Part shown: in pieces, positions 35,020-51,799 of the stretch
How the letters are laid out: each line of letters opens with the position of its first letter
Position numbering within the stretch: the first letter of the stretch is position 1
Assembly: GCA_015680905.1 (NCBI GenBank)
Contig: CM027385.1
Coordinates: 81,613,501-81,677,500 of the forward strand
Reading direction: 5' to 3'
From: Coptis chinensis
Taxonomy: Eukaryota; Streptophyta; Magnoliopsida; Ranunculales; Ranunculaceae
Length of the DNA: 64,000 nt
The notes under the pieces: generated by a model
Databases searched by the model: none
What the model saw: only the letters and a program-made list of their open reading frames with translations
Told to the model about the DNA's origin: nothing
Position numbers and translations under genes: made by a program

Positions 35020-35040
35020 GATAGATAGATAGATAGATAG
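35020..35040. repeat. (GATA)n microsatellite at the gypsy insertion site
   Basis: Five GATA units plus G end exactly at the left border of the 5' LTR. The last GATAG is the left target-site duplication, matched by GATAG at 42644-42648. Confidence 0.9.
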
Positions 35041-35490
35041 TGTAAGTACCCTCCGTTCTACACTACAGTACACGTGTCCACACACCAGGTCGTATTCCAT
35101 CAGCTCGTACCAATCAATCAGAACATATCAACGTCCCAAACCCAGGTCGTCCCAGCATCAGTTACAACCATATATGGAAGCAAATCATCTAGCGCAATCC
35201 TGGAGCTCAGTCAACGCAACAATCAATGAGTCATTTACTTTGTAACATCAGAGTAATGGCGAATCATCAAGATAGCACACAAGGTGGATCTACACTTCAT
35301 AACGGCCTGGAGCAAATAAGGAAGGTCAGCTCAAACATCTATAAGTAGAGAGAGATGAACTACGTAAGGCTGGATTCAAGTTAACCCAATGAAACTTGAT
35401 ACATAGGCAACTCTTATCCCGAGAAAAGTGCAGCCATCTCCTATCACATAAACCATCAGGTCGTTGTCCAGTAAACACCAAACCTCTACA
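35041..35490 (+). repeat. 5' LTR of the gypsy element
   Basis: TG...CA ends and a likely TATA box in ACATCTATAAGTAGAGAG near 35336-35353. The sequence matches 42193-42643. Confidence 0.95.
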
Positions 35491-35574
35491 TTGGCGTCAT
35501 CTGCTGGTTCGTTTCCTTAAGACAAAAACACTCACTCTTTTCTCAAGCCCACGAAGCTGGTCAGAAAAACCACC

Positions 35575-36087
35575 ATGGACCCCTCACTTCAAATGTTGGC
35601 GGATCAGATGAAGACGCTCCAAGAAGCCTTCCTCACCTTGCAACAAGAGAACCAGACGATGCGTGAACAAGCCACCTCCAACTCCAACAAGAGCACTCCA
35701 GACGCAGTGGAGAACAACGCCGTCACAGCCCTCACCACCACCACAAATAAGAGGTTAGAAGACTTCGCACAAAGATTGGAGAAGTCGAATGCCAAGGCTA
35801 GCGCGCTCCAGATCCCTCAGAAGATCCTCTAGACGTACAAGGCGTCACCATTCACAACTGAAATCAGGGACAAGCAACCTCCCTCAGAGTTCATCCAACC
35901 AAAGTTCCCGCTGTACGACGGTAGCTCGTGTCCAGGCCAGCACATAGCTCGTTTCACCCAGATTCTCACACTATACAGTGTTCCAGAGTACGACTACTTG
36001 AAGTGCAAACTCTTTCCAACCAGCCTAAAGGACGGAGCTCTGGAATGGTTTTACACACTTACTCCTGACCCCCTGCCAAGAATTGAC
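35575..36087 (+). pseudogene. gag polyprotein, truncated
   Basis: It begins MDPSLQMLADQMKTLQEAF, a coiled-coil-like N-terminus. After a TAG at 35830 the same frame continues into the retrotransposon gag core (FIQPKFPLYDGSSCPGQH, then FTQIL, then LKDGALEWFYTL). The gag core stops after DPLPRID and passes directly into reverse transcriptase sequence. The gag C-terminus, zinc knuckle, protease and first part of RT are therefore missing. Confidence 0.85.
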
Positions 36088-38861
36088 GTTCTGGTCGATC
36101 AAACATGCGGTCACGAACTCCTATCGTTCATGGACGCATACAGTGGATACAATCAAATACCACTGGCAGAGGAAGACCAGGAAAAGACGCTCTTCATCAC
36201 CGAACATGGAACGTTATGTTACAACGTCATACCATTTGGCTTGAAGAACGCAAGCGTGACCTACTAAAGACTGGTCACAAAAATGTTCAAAGACTTGCTG
36301 GGCGACACTATATATGGAAGTCTACATAGACGATATGGTAGTCAAAAGCAAAAAAGCTAGAGATCACATTTCTCACCTACAAGAGGCCTTTAAAAGACTA
36401 CGCCAAAACAAAATGAAGTTCAACCCAGCAAAATGCGTATTCGGGGTAGCTTTAGGGAAATTCCTAGGATACCTCGTCTCACAAAGGTGCATCGAAGCGA
36501 ACTTAGAACAGATATGAGCTCTTCTCGAGATGCCAGAACCGACCTCCAAGCAACAAATCTATAAGTTATCTGGCATGGTCTCAGCCCTCAACAGATTCAT
36601 CTCGTGTGCATCTGACAAATGCAGACGGTTTCTGCAAATATTGAAGAAGGGCGCAACATTCACATGGACAGACAAATGCCACAAAGCTTTCAACGACCTG
36701 AAAGCTTACCTATCAACGCCACCCGTCCTGTCCAAACCAACTGAATGAGAGACAATGGGGCTTTACCTTGCAACTACCGACTTCGTCATCAGCTCGGTTC
36801 TCTTTCATGAAGGAATTGAAAAGTCAGTCTACTTCACCAGCAAGACGTTAGCAGATTCAGAAAAGCATTACTCCCCCATGGAGAAAACGATGCTGTCTTT
36901 GTTGTACTCAGCTCAGAAGTTCCGACCTCACTTCCAAGCTCACAGCATCAAAGTCATCACAGATGTACCAATCAAACAAGCCTTGAGTTCTAGCAACAAA
37001 ACAGCCCGCATGGCCAAATGGGCTGAAGAGCTTAGAGAACACCACATCGACTTTGTTCCCAGAACATCTCGCAAAGGACAGGTCGTTGCTGATTTCTTGG
37101 CAGACTTCCCCGTCGAAGACGTCAACTGGGAGCCCAAGCCAATCACTTCATTTCATCAACCACCCACCCCAGATACATGGCACCTCTACGTAGATGGAGC
37201 ATGCAACAATAGTGGTACTGGACTGGGGGCTGTGTTAACTTCACCAAAAGGAACACAGCTACAAAAGTCAATAAATATCGACTTCGCAACATCCAACAAT
37301 GAAGCAGAATACGAAGCATTAATCACAGGCCTCGCATGGCACAACAGCTACAAGTCCAGAAACTCAAAGCTCACAGTGATTCATAGCTAATCCTCAAGCA
37401 GCTCACCAAAGAGTATGTCACAAACGGAGCAAACCTGGCCAAATACGCCCAGGTCGTCAATGAAATCATCAGCTCATTCAAATCATTCTCATTGGAACAC
37501 ATTCTTCGAGAGGACAATAGACATGCAGACACCCTGGCCTTCCTAGCCTCGAAAACCCAAGAGGCATGTCCAACCACGGTCTACATTGACATCTTGGAGA
37601 GGCCTGCATACCAGCAGGAAAGTGTCAACAACCTCACAGACTTTCAGCCCTCATCTGAAGAAGAGATCACTCAATCTTGGATGGGCCCATTTTTGCAATT
37701 TATCCTACATGGGGAACTCCCAGTAGAAGCAAAAAACGCTCGTGCCATAAAATTCCGAGCTCCCAGATATACCGTAATCAACGAACGATTGTTCCGCAAA
37801 TCTGCTGGTGGACCTCACCTAAGGTGCATAACTCCACGTGAAGGCTAACTCATCTTTGACGAGATTCACAAAGGCGAATGTGGCAACCATACAGGAGCAA
37901 GATCTCTGGCTCACAAAGCACATCGAGGCAAAGACATATGTTCTGAAATGCCACCAATGTCAAATATTTGGACATAACCATTTGAGTCCAGCACGAGAGT
38001 TGATCAACATAGCCAGCCCATGGCCCTTTCATATGTGGGGGCTAGACATCATGGGACCATTCATCCCACACAAGAAAACATGACTCAAATACGTCCTAGC
38101 AGCCACAGATTACTTCACCAAATGGGTAGAAGCAATCCCACTAGTCTAAGTCAAAGAGATCCACGTCATCAATTTCATATGGACCAATATCATCACAAGA
38201 TTTGGCCTCCCCTACACCCTTGTCATGGACAACGGAACTCAAATTGCTAGCTCACAAGTCAAGACATTTCTGCAAAAATGGTGCATCATTCAAGCATTTT
38301 CTACACCTAGATATGCACAAAGCAAAGGTCAAGCAGAGGCTATAAACAAATCAATCAAGGAGAATCTCCAGAAGAAGTTGGAGAGCAAGAAAAGCCAATG
38401 GCCGGAGCAACTCAAGAACATTATATGGGCTTATAGAACAACAGGCAGAGCCAGTACCAATGAATCTCCTTTCACACTTTGCTTTGGAACAGAGGCAGTC
38501 ATACCATCAGAACTCACAATCACAACCACACGTTCTGACATCATCGAATTAGGAGATAATGACACCATCTTGGCAAAAGAAATCGATCTCCTAGAAGAGC
38601 GAAGGGAAGCAGCTGTAATATCCCTAGCTTGATACTACCAAACAATCCAACGATCTTACAACAAGAAGGTTATCCCAAGATCTTTCCAAGCTGGCGACTT
38701 AGTCCTCAAAAAGACGCTAGCTCCATCCAAACTCGACCCCACATGACTTCCCTACATCGTTGACAAAGTCGTTAGAAATGGAGCATACTGGGTCAAAACT
38801 CAGCTCGGTGATACGCTTCCCCGACCTTGGAATACTGCTATCCTCAAGCGATTTTGTCAAT
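36088..38861 (+). pseudogene. pol polyprotein: RT, RNase H, second RNase H, integrase (broken)
   Basis: RT fragments include FMDAYSGYNQIPL and the catalytic box VYIDDMVVKS (36317-36346). The RT RNase H region follows (KKGATFTWTDKCHKAF, then VYFTSKTLADSEKHYSPMEK). A second RNase H-like domain begins HLYVDGACNNSGTGLGAVLT (about 37180) with the NNEAEYEALI motif. Integrase has HLRCITPREG, a GLDIMGPF segment with the first catalytic Asp, MDNGTQIASS with the second, and GQAEAINKSIKENL with the Glu. The frame ends at ILKRFCQ. In-frame stops occur near 36265, 36515, 36746, 37388, 37846 and 38632, with shifts near 36300 and 38080. It is not functional. Confidence 0.92.
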
Positions 38862-39521
38862 AAAATTTCTCTCCAGATGTATCAATCAATATGAATAAAA
38901 TTTCATCAACATTTCAAGTACAAGTGTCATCTTTTGCATTACACAAGCACCATGCATCTCGCACTACGCAACCCGACCTAGGAAGTCACAATATATGTCA
39001 GGTCGTATCTCAAAGACGGAGTTAAGAACGACTCAACTACACTTACCACGCAGTGGTTAAGTACCAATCAAATCTAACTCAAGGTCCCCCAAAAGGACCC
39101 TAAATCAATTTAACACCAACGGGTTAAGTATGATTCAACTGTAAATTCCATGCAATTATCAGTCAAATACAAACATTTGGGACCCCCAAAAGGACCCAAA
39201 GTCAACTTAAGGCCTTTGAACAGGGTTAAGCTTGGCTCAACTATAACTACTATTCAAAGGCTAGTTATCAGTCCATAAAAGTTCCCCCAAAAGGAACGAC
39301 CCAATCAAACACACGCAAGGAGACCTAGGTGACAGCTACGCTCATCTAATCACGACCTTCGAACATTAGACGATCTACCATAGTTCAATAGGTCGTCAGG
39401 GCCGAAGCTATGCAGCACAGGTCGTCATATAACAAATAAAAAAAAACAAGGAAAACAATCACATTCATGCAACATTTAAAGACAATATCAAAGCAAAACA
39501 ACAAAGAGAGAAAAGGCACAG

Positions 39522-41814
39522 TCAGAGGACACGGGGAAGATTCTCCACATTCAAAGGCTCCAGTGGGCCACCCTCTTCACCAACAGGGCCCCCAGCTGAA
39601 TCACCACTCACATTCACAACTTCTGTGGAGACCTCTTCATTAATCATAAAATTTGAGCAACATCGGGGTTGGATGGTAGATCGTCGCCTACTAGCATCCG
39701 CAAAGCCTTATCCACGCCATCGCCGTTCGCCCTACTTTCAACGCATTCTTAAGGGTTTTATACTTACGTTCTAGCTCAAGAAAGTCATCCACCAGAACGT
39801 AAGTATCACCGCTCTCTACCAAGTCGACCAGGTCGTTATATTCCTTTTGAGCTCGTTCAGCAACGAGTTGTGCATTCTTGCACTCATCGACCCAGTTCTG
39901 AACCTCCACCCTAGAAGCATCAAGAGATGGTTGCAGCAAAGCCACCTTCCCAGCAAGATCAGAGACTTGCAACCTCAGTCCAGGCACTTCAGCTCGTTCC
40001 ACCTCTTGAACAGCGAGCAGCTTATCATAGGCCTCCTTGGCAGCATCCAACTCCTTCTTGTATAGGTCGGAGATAAGGGCTATCTCTTTCAACTTCTTAT
40101 ACATAGCAAGGACCTAACAACAAACAAAGTAAATCACAAAACAGTAAAAGTGAAGAACAAAACAATAAACAGGTCGGAGAGACACTTACAAAGCACAGGG
40201 AGCGATCCATATCTTTAATGTTCATCCCCAAGTCCTTTCTAGTCTCCAACTGGTGCCTATCTCCATCCAGCGCAACACTCTCCAGCAACCCGCCAACAAC
40301 TAAATAGTTCTTGAAGCTACAATCCCCATTATTCACAAACTTATTCAACCCACTCACTGGGTCCTCATAGGTGACAAGCCTATCCAGGACGTCATCAGCA
40401 CTCTTGCCACTTGGGGTCTTACTCCCCGACCCCTTCAACTTCTGGGCAACAGGCTCATTCTCACTAGCTTTCTTTTTGCCCCGGGCATCAGTAGCCCCCA
40501 TATCAACAGAAAGCTCCTTCAAATCCAGCTTCTTCAAGGGAGCTCGACTTGTAGAAGAGCGACCTCCACAAGTGCTAGGTCGTTCCTCAGACTTAGTTCG
40601 AGCCTTCTTCGGCCCCTCCTTCTCAACCACTTCAGAGCGCCTCTTCAAGTTAGGCCTCCAAAACTAAGTGGGAGCATCCACACTACCACCAGCACTCCCA
40701 ACACCATGACCATAACGTTCCTCATCACCCAGTTCGGAGCGTTTGGATGCAGAACGTTCAGTATCACCCATTTCAGAGCGTTTGGATGCAGAACATTCTA
40801 AAGCTCCTCCAACTGACCTCACTGAAGCAGAACGGCTATCAGCAGCCCCTCCAGTCATTCTCCCTGCAGAAACAGGTGCCTTCCTTTAGCTCTCCCTCTC
40901 CATCTTCTTATCCGAGCTAGAATCAGATATATCAAGAACAAACCTTTGAGCCCTCTTCTTCTGCTCAGCTTTCTTCTTGTTGATTTTCTCCCCTCCACGC
41001 CTCTTAAAATAGTGAGCAACCTCCCCCAACAAAGCCTGTTTCTCCTCCCAACTTAAACAAGCAAACCTTTCGATAGCGTCAGTACTGATACGCCCATGAA
41101 TGACAACCTCTACAAAAACAAAACAACACTATCAGAACATCATCATATCAACTTTCTAACAAAAACAAACGACCTATGACATACAACACAAGACGACCTA
41201 TACCAAATAAACGACCTACCAGCAGTCTTCACACTGCGATTCTCAAACGCCCAACCAAGGGGGCAGTAATCACCCACAACCAATAACGGCCTACGCCCCC
41301 ATTCCTCCTTACTCACCCCCACAATAACAGAAGACTTCCCCTTTACGACCTACAAACTAAAGTTCAATGCAGCCGACCTCTTCACAGAGAAATGCTCCAA
41401 CACATCTACTAAACAAATGTTGTAGCCCCTCTCATTCAACAAATCCAACACATGGAAAACCCTCCAACTATTCCCTACAAACTGACAAGAGACTTTCCCA
41501 CAAAAATTCATAAACTCCACAGTAAGACGAGAAAAGGGCAGCCTCAGCCCAGCCTTAAACTGACCATAGCAAACCACGACACCCCCATCCCGAGGTACGT
41601 AATCACTGTTATACAACCTCCTCTCTCTACTCAGGTTGTACATGGTCAGGTCGGCATCTACCCAACCAAATTCCTCCTTCAGATCAGCATAAAGCGACCT
41701 AGGCTCCGCCTCCTCAACCATCGTCTCCACTGAAGAAGATGATGAAGCCCCAACACCACTACGAACTCTAACCTCATCATCCCCATCACTTACCGTTCTC
41801 TCTTTCTCTACCAA
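39522..41814 (-). pseudogene. Antisense gene of the gypsy element (Transposase_28-like, three exons)
   Basis: Lying opposite to pol, three coding exons can be traced: 41814-41220, 41109-40190 and 40113-39522, with GT donors (GTAGGTCG, GTAAGTGT) and AG acceptors (TTTTTGTAG, TTGTTAG). Exon 1 carries SLYADLKEEFGWV and YGQFKAGLRLPFSRLTVEFM, which resemble PF04195 'putative gypsy type transposon'. Exon 2 is Lys/Ser/Glu-rich, like a nuclear linker. Exon 3 is a long coiled coil (YKKELDAAKEAYDKLLAVQE onwards). In-frame stops are seen near 41350, 40885 and 40664, and a shift near 39650-39691 separates the last residues (ending NVENLPRVL). Such antisense ORFs between pol and the 3' LTR are known from Tat-clade elements; their function is unknown. 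Confidence 0.7.
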
Positions 41815-42192
41815 TCAACCTCAACCTCTCCACTCAAACTATCACTAGTCATAGACATTGCAAAACCAAAAGGGAAAGTTTTTTTTTCTTTCTTTCTTTC
41901 GCTCTGATATTTTTTCCTTTTGCTTGAAGAATGAACAGACGAAAACCTTTCACAAACCTTACCTTCCCAAACCTCGAGAAAATACAAATCGTTTCATCTT
42001 CCAACGAAACACACTCAACGAAAATACAAACCGCCGTGATTTCGGGCCCACGAATCCAACCCAACAGTTCCCACACATTTTTCAAAACCCGATTAAAATA
42101 ACCAGTTGTCCGACACGTGTTGTAAAACTTTATTTTACCCGTCCTTTTTTCCATCACAACTGTACACATAACGTATAAAATAAAGGGGGATG

Positions 42193-42643
42193 TGTAAGTA
42201 CCCTCCGTTCTACACTACAGTACACGTGTCCACACACCAGATCGTATTCCATCAGCTCGTACCAATCCATCAAAATGTACCAACGTCCCAAACCCAGATC
42301 GTCCCAGCATCAGTTACAGCCATATATGGAAGCAAATCATCTAGCGCAATCATGGAGCTCAGTCAACGCAACAATCAAGGAGTCATTTACTTTGTAACAT
42401 CAGAATAATGACGAATCATCAAAGATAGCACACAAGGTGGATCTACACTTCATAACGGCCTGGAGCAAATAATGAATGTTAGCTCAAACATCTATAAGTA
42501 GAGAGAGATGAACTACATAAGGCTAGATTCAAGTTGACCCCAAGAAACTTGATACGTTAGCAACTCTTATCCCGAGAAGAGTGCAGCCATCCCCTATCAC
42601 ACAAATCATCAGGTCGTTGTCCATTAAACACCAACCCTCTACA
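42193..42643 (+). repeat. 3' LTR of the gypsy element
   Basis: Matches 35041-35490 with about two dozen differences by eye. It is followed by GATAG (42644-42648), the right target duplication, then by the F-box copy 2 unit. Confidence 0.95.
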
Positions 42644-42648
42644 GATAG

Positions 42649-44403
42649 ATTCTATGCCAACAAAACCGAGTTGTTTAACAAGAGACTAATATCTGTATTG
42701 GCCCAAGTACTTCTCGTACAATCATCTTATAGGACTTGTAGCGCTTAAAAAAGGTTTTTGCAAACAAACCTCAGGTCGCCACTTGCTCATGCTCATAGGT
42801 CCATAGTTAAGACTTGACAAGATTATATCGCCGAATATAACGGCTATGGTCTTTGGTGCTATGGAGGAGTCTTTGTGAGGTACGTGTCCGTTGGGAACTT
42901 GGGATACTTAATCTTTTAGAATCCTATATGTACCTATATACTTATCTATAAATTGAAGTTGTACTTCTCCAATAACATCAGTTTGAACAATGTTTTAGAT
43001 TCTGTTTTTTTTGGCGTGTTCAAAGTTGTGATGGAGAGCAGTCTCAAGCCCAACTGGGCAGAACTTCCAAGGGATCTTCTAGCTACTGTAATGGATAAGT
43101 TGACTCTCATTGATGATTATGTTCGGTTTGGAGCTGTATGCGTTTCATGGCGAACGCTTTTAATTGAAGAAAATCCAAGAAAGAAGCTGCTTTGTTCACT
43201 TCCTTTTCTCTTGACTCAAGAAGAAAACAACAATAGCCAAACTCGTATTCTGTATAACATTACTAGGAAAAAGGGTTATGATTTCCAGTTACCAGTGCCT
43301 AATAACCTACACTTGCGTGGTTCGTGCTTTGGATGGCTTGTAACAATGGAATCGGTAAAAGAAGAACGTTTCAGATACGTTATTCAACTAAGAAATCCCT
43401 TCCTTTCAAATAACAATATCATTGATCTCCCTTCACTCATGAAATCGCAAAAAGGTATACTAAATTCAGTTCCTTTTATTAGCAAGGCTGTCTTGTCTGC
43501 CAATCCGTCCTTCACACCAAACAACTATTTGATCCTGGCAATTGCTTTTTTTGAACGAAATTTGGTCTTCTTCAAGCCGGGAATGAAAGCTTGGAGTAAA
43601 GTACATACAGAAGAGCGAATCCGCTTTATGGATGTTGTTTTCATTGAAAAGGCAAATCAGTTCTTTGTGGTAGACTCTTTTGGAGCAGTTTTAACTATTG
43701 ATATTGTACAAGGAGAATCTGAAGATCCTTTCCTCGGGGTGAGACAAATTGCACCTCCAGCAACGAGCATTGTCCAACACACGTTAGCGTACCGCGTGTG
43801 CATGAGGAAGTATTTGGTGGAAGTATCATCAGGCGAGTTGTTGCTGGTTCACAAAATAAGAGACTACTTTACCAAGTGTGAAATCTTGAAGCTGGATCCG
43901 GTGGGACGAGGATGGATCCAGTTACAAAGTCTCGAAGGTAGCACATTGTTCTTAGGTAACAATTCTCCAATATGCGTCTCTGAGACCGATGTCCTTCGCC
44001 ATGGATGTAAACCAAATTATGTCTATTTTGCAGATGATTGTGCTCGTGAAGTTGCCCTTTCGAGACTCACTCTACAGACTCAAAAGTGGGGATGGATTTG
44101 GCTTGAACCTACCTTACAAGGATTCGATTGAACTACGTTCACATCTAAACCAATAAAATTTCAATGCTTATTTTCTTTATTCTTACAGCTTATAATTCAT
44201 TGGAGAATGGATGCTCTGGCTTGAAAAGATTGTAACAGGCTGCATATATTCTTTCGGTTTTTTCCTCTTATCTGGAGTAGGCTCGTAGCTCTCATTAAAA
44301 CTTTGTAGCTTGCAACATTTGTTGAGCTGATGGTTGTAACACGTACTAGTGGTTAATAGCTTATTAGCCCCTCCAGCCCTCCCAGCTCTTGTAGTTTTAA
44401 GTA
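42649..44403 (+). repeat. Segmental duplication, F-box copy 2 unit
   Basis: Second copy of 5864-8330 in the same orientation, without the foldback element. It begins ATTCTATGCCAACAAAACCG right after the gypsy target duplication and ends at TAGTTTTAAGTAGAAC. A likely TATA box for the F-box gene, CTTATCTATAAATTG, is at 42942-42956. Confidence 0.92.
43031..44131 (+). CDS. F-box protein with DUF295 domain, copy 2
   Basis: An intact 366-residue paralogue of the protein at 6948-8063, also a predicted SCF ubiquitin-ligase substrate receptor. The F-box (residues ~8-48, WAELPRDLLATVMDKL then VRFGAVCVSWRTLL) and the DUF295 end (LFLGNNSPICVS, CKPNYVYFADD) are both present. About 17 residues differ from copy 1, plus a one-residue and a four-residue deletion (after FLLT and after RDYF). 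The changes cluster near the C-terminus (AREVALSRLTLQTQKW here). Both copies are open throughout, so both may be expressed. Start choice is as for copy 1. Confidence 0.88.
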   Translation: MESSLKPNWAELPRDLLATVMDKLTLIDDYVRFGAVCVSWRTLLIEENPRKKLLCSLPFLLTQEENNNSQTRILYNITRKKGYDFQLPVPNNLHLRGSCFGWLVTMESVKEERFRYVIQLRNPFLSNNNIIDLPSLMKSQKGILNSVPFISKAVLSANPSFTPNNYLILAIAFFERNLVFFKPGMKAWSKVHTEERIRFMDVVFIEKANQFFVVDSFGAVLTIDIVQGESEDPFLGVRQIAPPATSIVQHTLAYRVCMRKYLVEVSSGELLLVHKIRDYFTKCEILKLDPVGRGWIQLQSLEGSTLFLGNNSPICVSETDVLRHGCKPNYVYFADDCAREVALSRLTLQTQKWGWIWLEPTLQGFD

Positions 44404-45838
44404 GAACTTATCTAGCATAAAGTAAAATGCGACATTTGTTGACCCAATAATGATTGTTGTCCAAGAAAAAAGTTGAAAGAGGCTAGAAATATGAAGATTC
44501 ATATAGTAGTACTGTTCAGCGAAAAAAAAAAGTTAGCATAATAGCAGCAGAAAGAAATTACTTAAATCAAATCCAGAACTAAATACCTATATTGACACTT
44601 AGGCTTGCACTTACACTCACTAAAATACTGCACATATTACTCTCTGATAAATAAGAAAGACAGTCACTACTAATCTTCCTTGTCGGAAAGAAAAAAATTG
44701 TTATCCGTAGTTTGTGCTACGTATTGATTCAAAAGATGTGAATCATCCAATGTCTCCAGACTCCAGTAAACCAAGTGAGCCCCAGACGATGCGCACGACG
44801 ACTCAATTGCTCACTAATCAGCATCTTCAGATTGAGAACTGGATCATCTGTGTTAACATTTACAGTTAAGTACTCATCTATTTGGTCAGTCCTGGAGATT
44901 TCAACTGCGATCTCCTCATTACAAATCTTGCTATTTACTTCTATCTCTCCACGACATAAATTCCCAAATCAGTCAACCTCTTGTTATCATCAAACATCGA
45001 CTTGAACTCGTAATTATCGCGATCAATAACATGTAGAAGAATCTGTTCATCATAGGGAATGTCATGGTATCTAGCGGGATTTTAAGGCTTTGACTGTACG
45101 AAAATTTCCCTTTATTACTGTACTATAGCATCTTCCATGAACTTAACCATTCTATGTTGTATATTGCGGAATTATAAACTGCACCTAACTAAGAGAACTG
45201 AAGTGTTTTTTTCTTTCTTAATCAGGAAGAGAAATGAAACAGGATGAGAACTGAACCTCTCAGATTTGTTTTCCAAGTATATTGCATAGTACTTATATGT
45301 ATCACGATTCACGAGAAGCTTTCTGCCTCCTTGTGCATGAATTTTGTATGCTAATTAATGTACCAAAAACAATATCTGTGAATCATGAGTTTGTTGTTAG
45401 AGTTTGCATGTACACGAGAGGTGATGTATAAATCTTGTGCTTTAACCAAGTAGCTGTTCATTAGAGAAACAAGTCTGGGACAACATCATCCATCGGATGA
45501 TTTTATTGTTTTCGAACAACTACAACTAAATTCTCAAAGCGAGATTGGACATTTGATAATAATAATGATCTATCCACATAAGCAACAATCATGTAAAGAA
45601 CCTAGATTAAGAGCTTAAGTTGGTTATGCTTAGTTTCACACTAAAACCGATATACAAATAATCAGGTCACTGTAGCTTCGTGTCTGATTTCATAAACTGT
45701 CAAATCCAAATCGTTTCACAATAGTTTTAACATGCCATTTGGTAAATTTCCAATTTGGGTAGACCGCAGACGCATGCAGTAATGCTCACTGCATCTTCAG
45801 TTAAATCATACATACAGATAACTTGGGGTAACTTAACC

Positions 45839-45840
45839 AA

Positions 45841-45876
<36 letters not shown>
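45839..45876. repeat. (AAT)n microsatellite
   Basis: About twelve AAT/ATA units without interruption. Confidence 0.95.
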
Positions 45877-45920
45877 TACCACTGGTGAGTAGGGGCAATT
45901 TAAACTTAAAGTGAAATGAT

Positions 45921-46063
45921 CGGGTTAACTAGTATTACCCCCTACTAGATGAGCCAATTAGGATTTAGGATTGCCCCCAACTAGATGGGGAAATTAGGGT
46001 CTCCCCTAGTTGGGGGCAATCCTAATTGGCTCATCTAGTAGGGGGGTAATACTAGTTAACCCG
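45921..46063. repeat. 143-bp near-perfect inverted repeat (hairpin)
   Basis: The left arm begins CGGGTTAACTAGTATTACCC and the right arm ends GGGTAATACTAGTTAACCCG. The arms run inward for about 60 bp with one short insertion (TTAGGAT, 45964-45970) and a loop around AGATGGGGAAATTAGGGTCT. It lies about 440 bp beyond the stop codon of the katanin-like gene. I see no flanking duplication that would prove it is a MITE. Confidence 0.85.
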
Positions 46064-46501
46064 GCTTGAGTTCAAGCTTATAGTCTCTACACGGGTGTCA
46101 TGTTATGGTAATGACTATATAATGGATAGTTTATAGGGAAAAACACTATATAACAGAGAGAACGTGGGGAGAATGAAATGTAAACAGAGCATCCATGACG
46201 TATGAAAAGTAACATGCAGACTCCGAAAGCTATGACACATCGAACATACATATGAAAGAGCAAAAAAAAAAAATTGTCTATTCCAAAAAATAAGGAAATT
46301 GATCTGCCCCTTGAAAAGAAACTTGCACACTTCTCTCTACAATAGAAATCATACATCAAACAAGTCAAACTAGAAGGGAAATTTGTAAAGCTCTTGGGTT
46401 CTCTTTCTATTTCTCAAATTGCAAGGACAACATAAATTCCAACACATGAATAAATAATGAAGCACAGAAGGAACAACAATTGGAAAGAAATAGTGTCACC
46501 T

Positions 46502-51478
<4,977 letters not shown>

Positions 51479-51799
51479 AACGATTGCTTCCTCGAGATAC
51501 GAGAAAGAAAGAGATCAAACTCTCTTCTCTCTCTTCACTTGAGTTCAGGAGAAAGTGAAATGGAAGTCAAGATGTGCTCCGTAGTTATAAGCCGTTTATT
51601 TACGTAGATTTTGTGATTGTGAAATTCGAGGAGATATTGAGGGTGTAGATTGTGGGATGATTGTATTAGTAGAGGCAAAAAAACACGTGGGGAGTATATA
51701 TATATATAAATGGCAAATGGAAGGTCATGCCACTTATATATCATTTATAATGCAATGTGAAGCTAGATATTTCAGTGACTGAAACTATTACTATTCTTA
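51479..51799 (-). promoter_or_regulatory. Upstream region of the katanin-like gene
   Basis: The 320 bp before the ATG hold the presumed promoter and 5' UTR of the minus-strand gene. An AT-rich TATATATATATAAATGG stretch at 51696-51714 could serve as a core promoter. The region is bounded upstream by the MITE at 51800-52278. The transcription start was not determined. Confidence 0.4.

Larger units (their letters stand above)
35041..42643 (+). mobile_element. Ty3/gypsy LTR retrotransposon (Tat-like), defective
   Basis: A 7.6-kb element with 450-bp LTRs at each end (TGTAAGTACC...CCTCTACA) and a 5-bp target duplication GATAG on both sides. Order: 5' LTR, primer-site region (TTGGCGTCATCTGCTGG, 35491), gag, a deletion, reverse transcriptase, RNase H, a second RNase H-like domain, integrase, then a long antisense gene, a purine tract (AAAATAAAGGGGGA, 42177-42190) and 3' LTR. 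The RT-RH-second RH-INT order and the antisense gene place it with Tat-clade elements. The LTRs differ at roughly two dozen positions by eye (about 5%), so it is not a very recent insertion, and every coding region carries stops. It separates the LINE remnant from the F-box copy 2 unit. Confidence 0.95.
44404..46501. other. Intergenic between F-box copy 2 and the katanin-like gene
   Basis: No intact gene. Coding-like minus-strand text runs from about 45065 to 44732. One frame reads YHDIPYDEQILLHVIDRDNY then FDDNKRLTDLGIYVV; after a one-base shift another reads EISRTDQIDEYLTVNVNTDD and ends RLGLTWFTGVWRHWM. I do not recognise it; it looks like a decayed exon pair. Further right lie an AAT microsatellite and a hairpin, listed separately. 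Confidence 0.45.

Noticed and set aside
41849..42178. 106-codon frames on both strands before the 3' LTR
   Set aside because: They overlap the probable leader of the antisense gene and the purine tract of the element, with no conserved motif.
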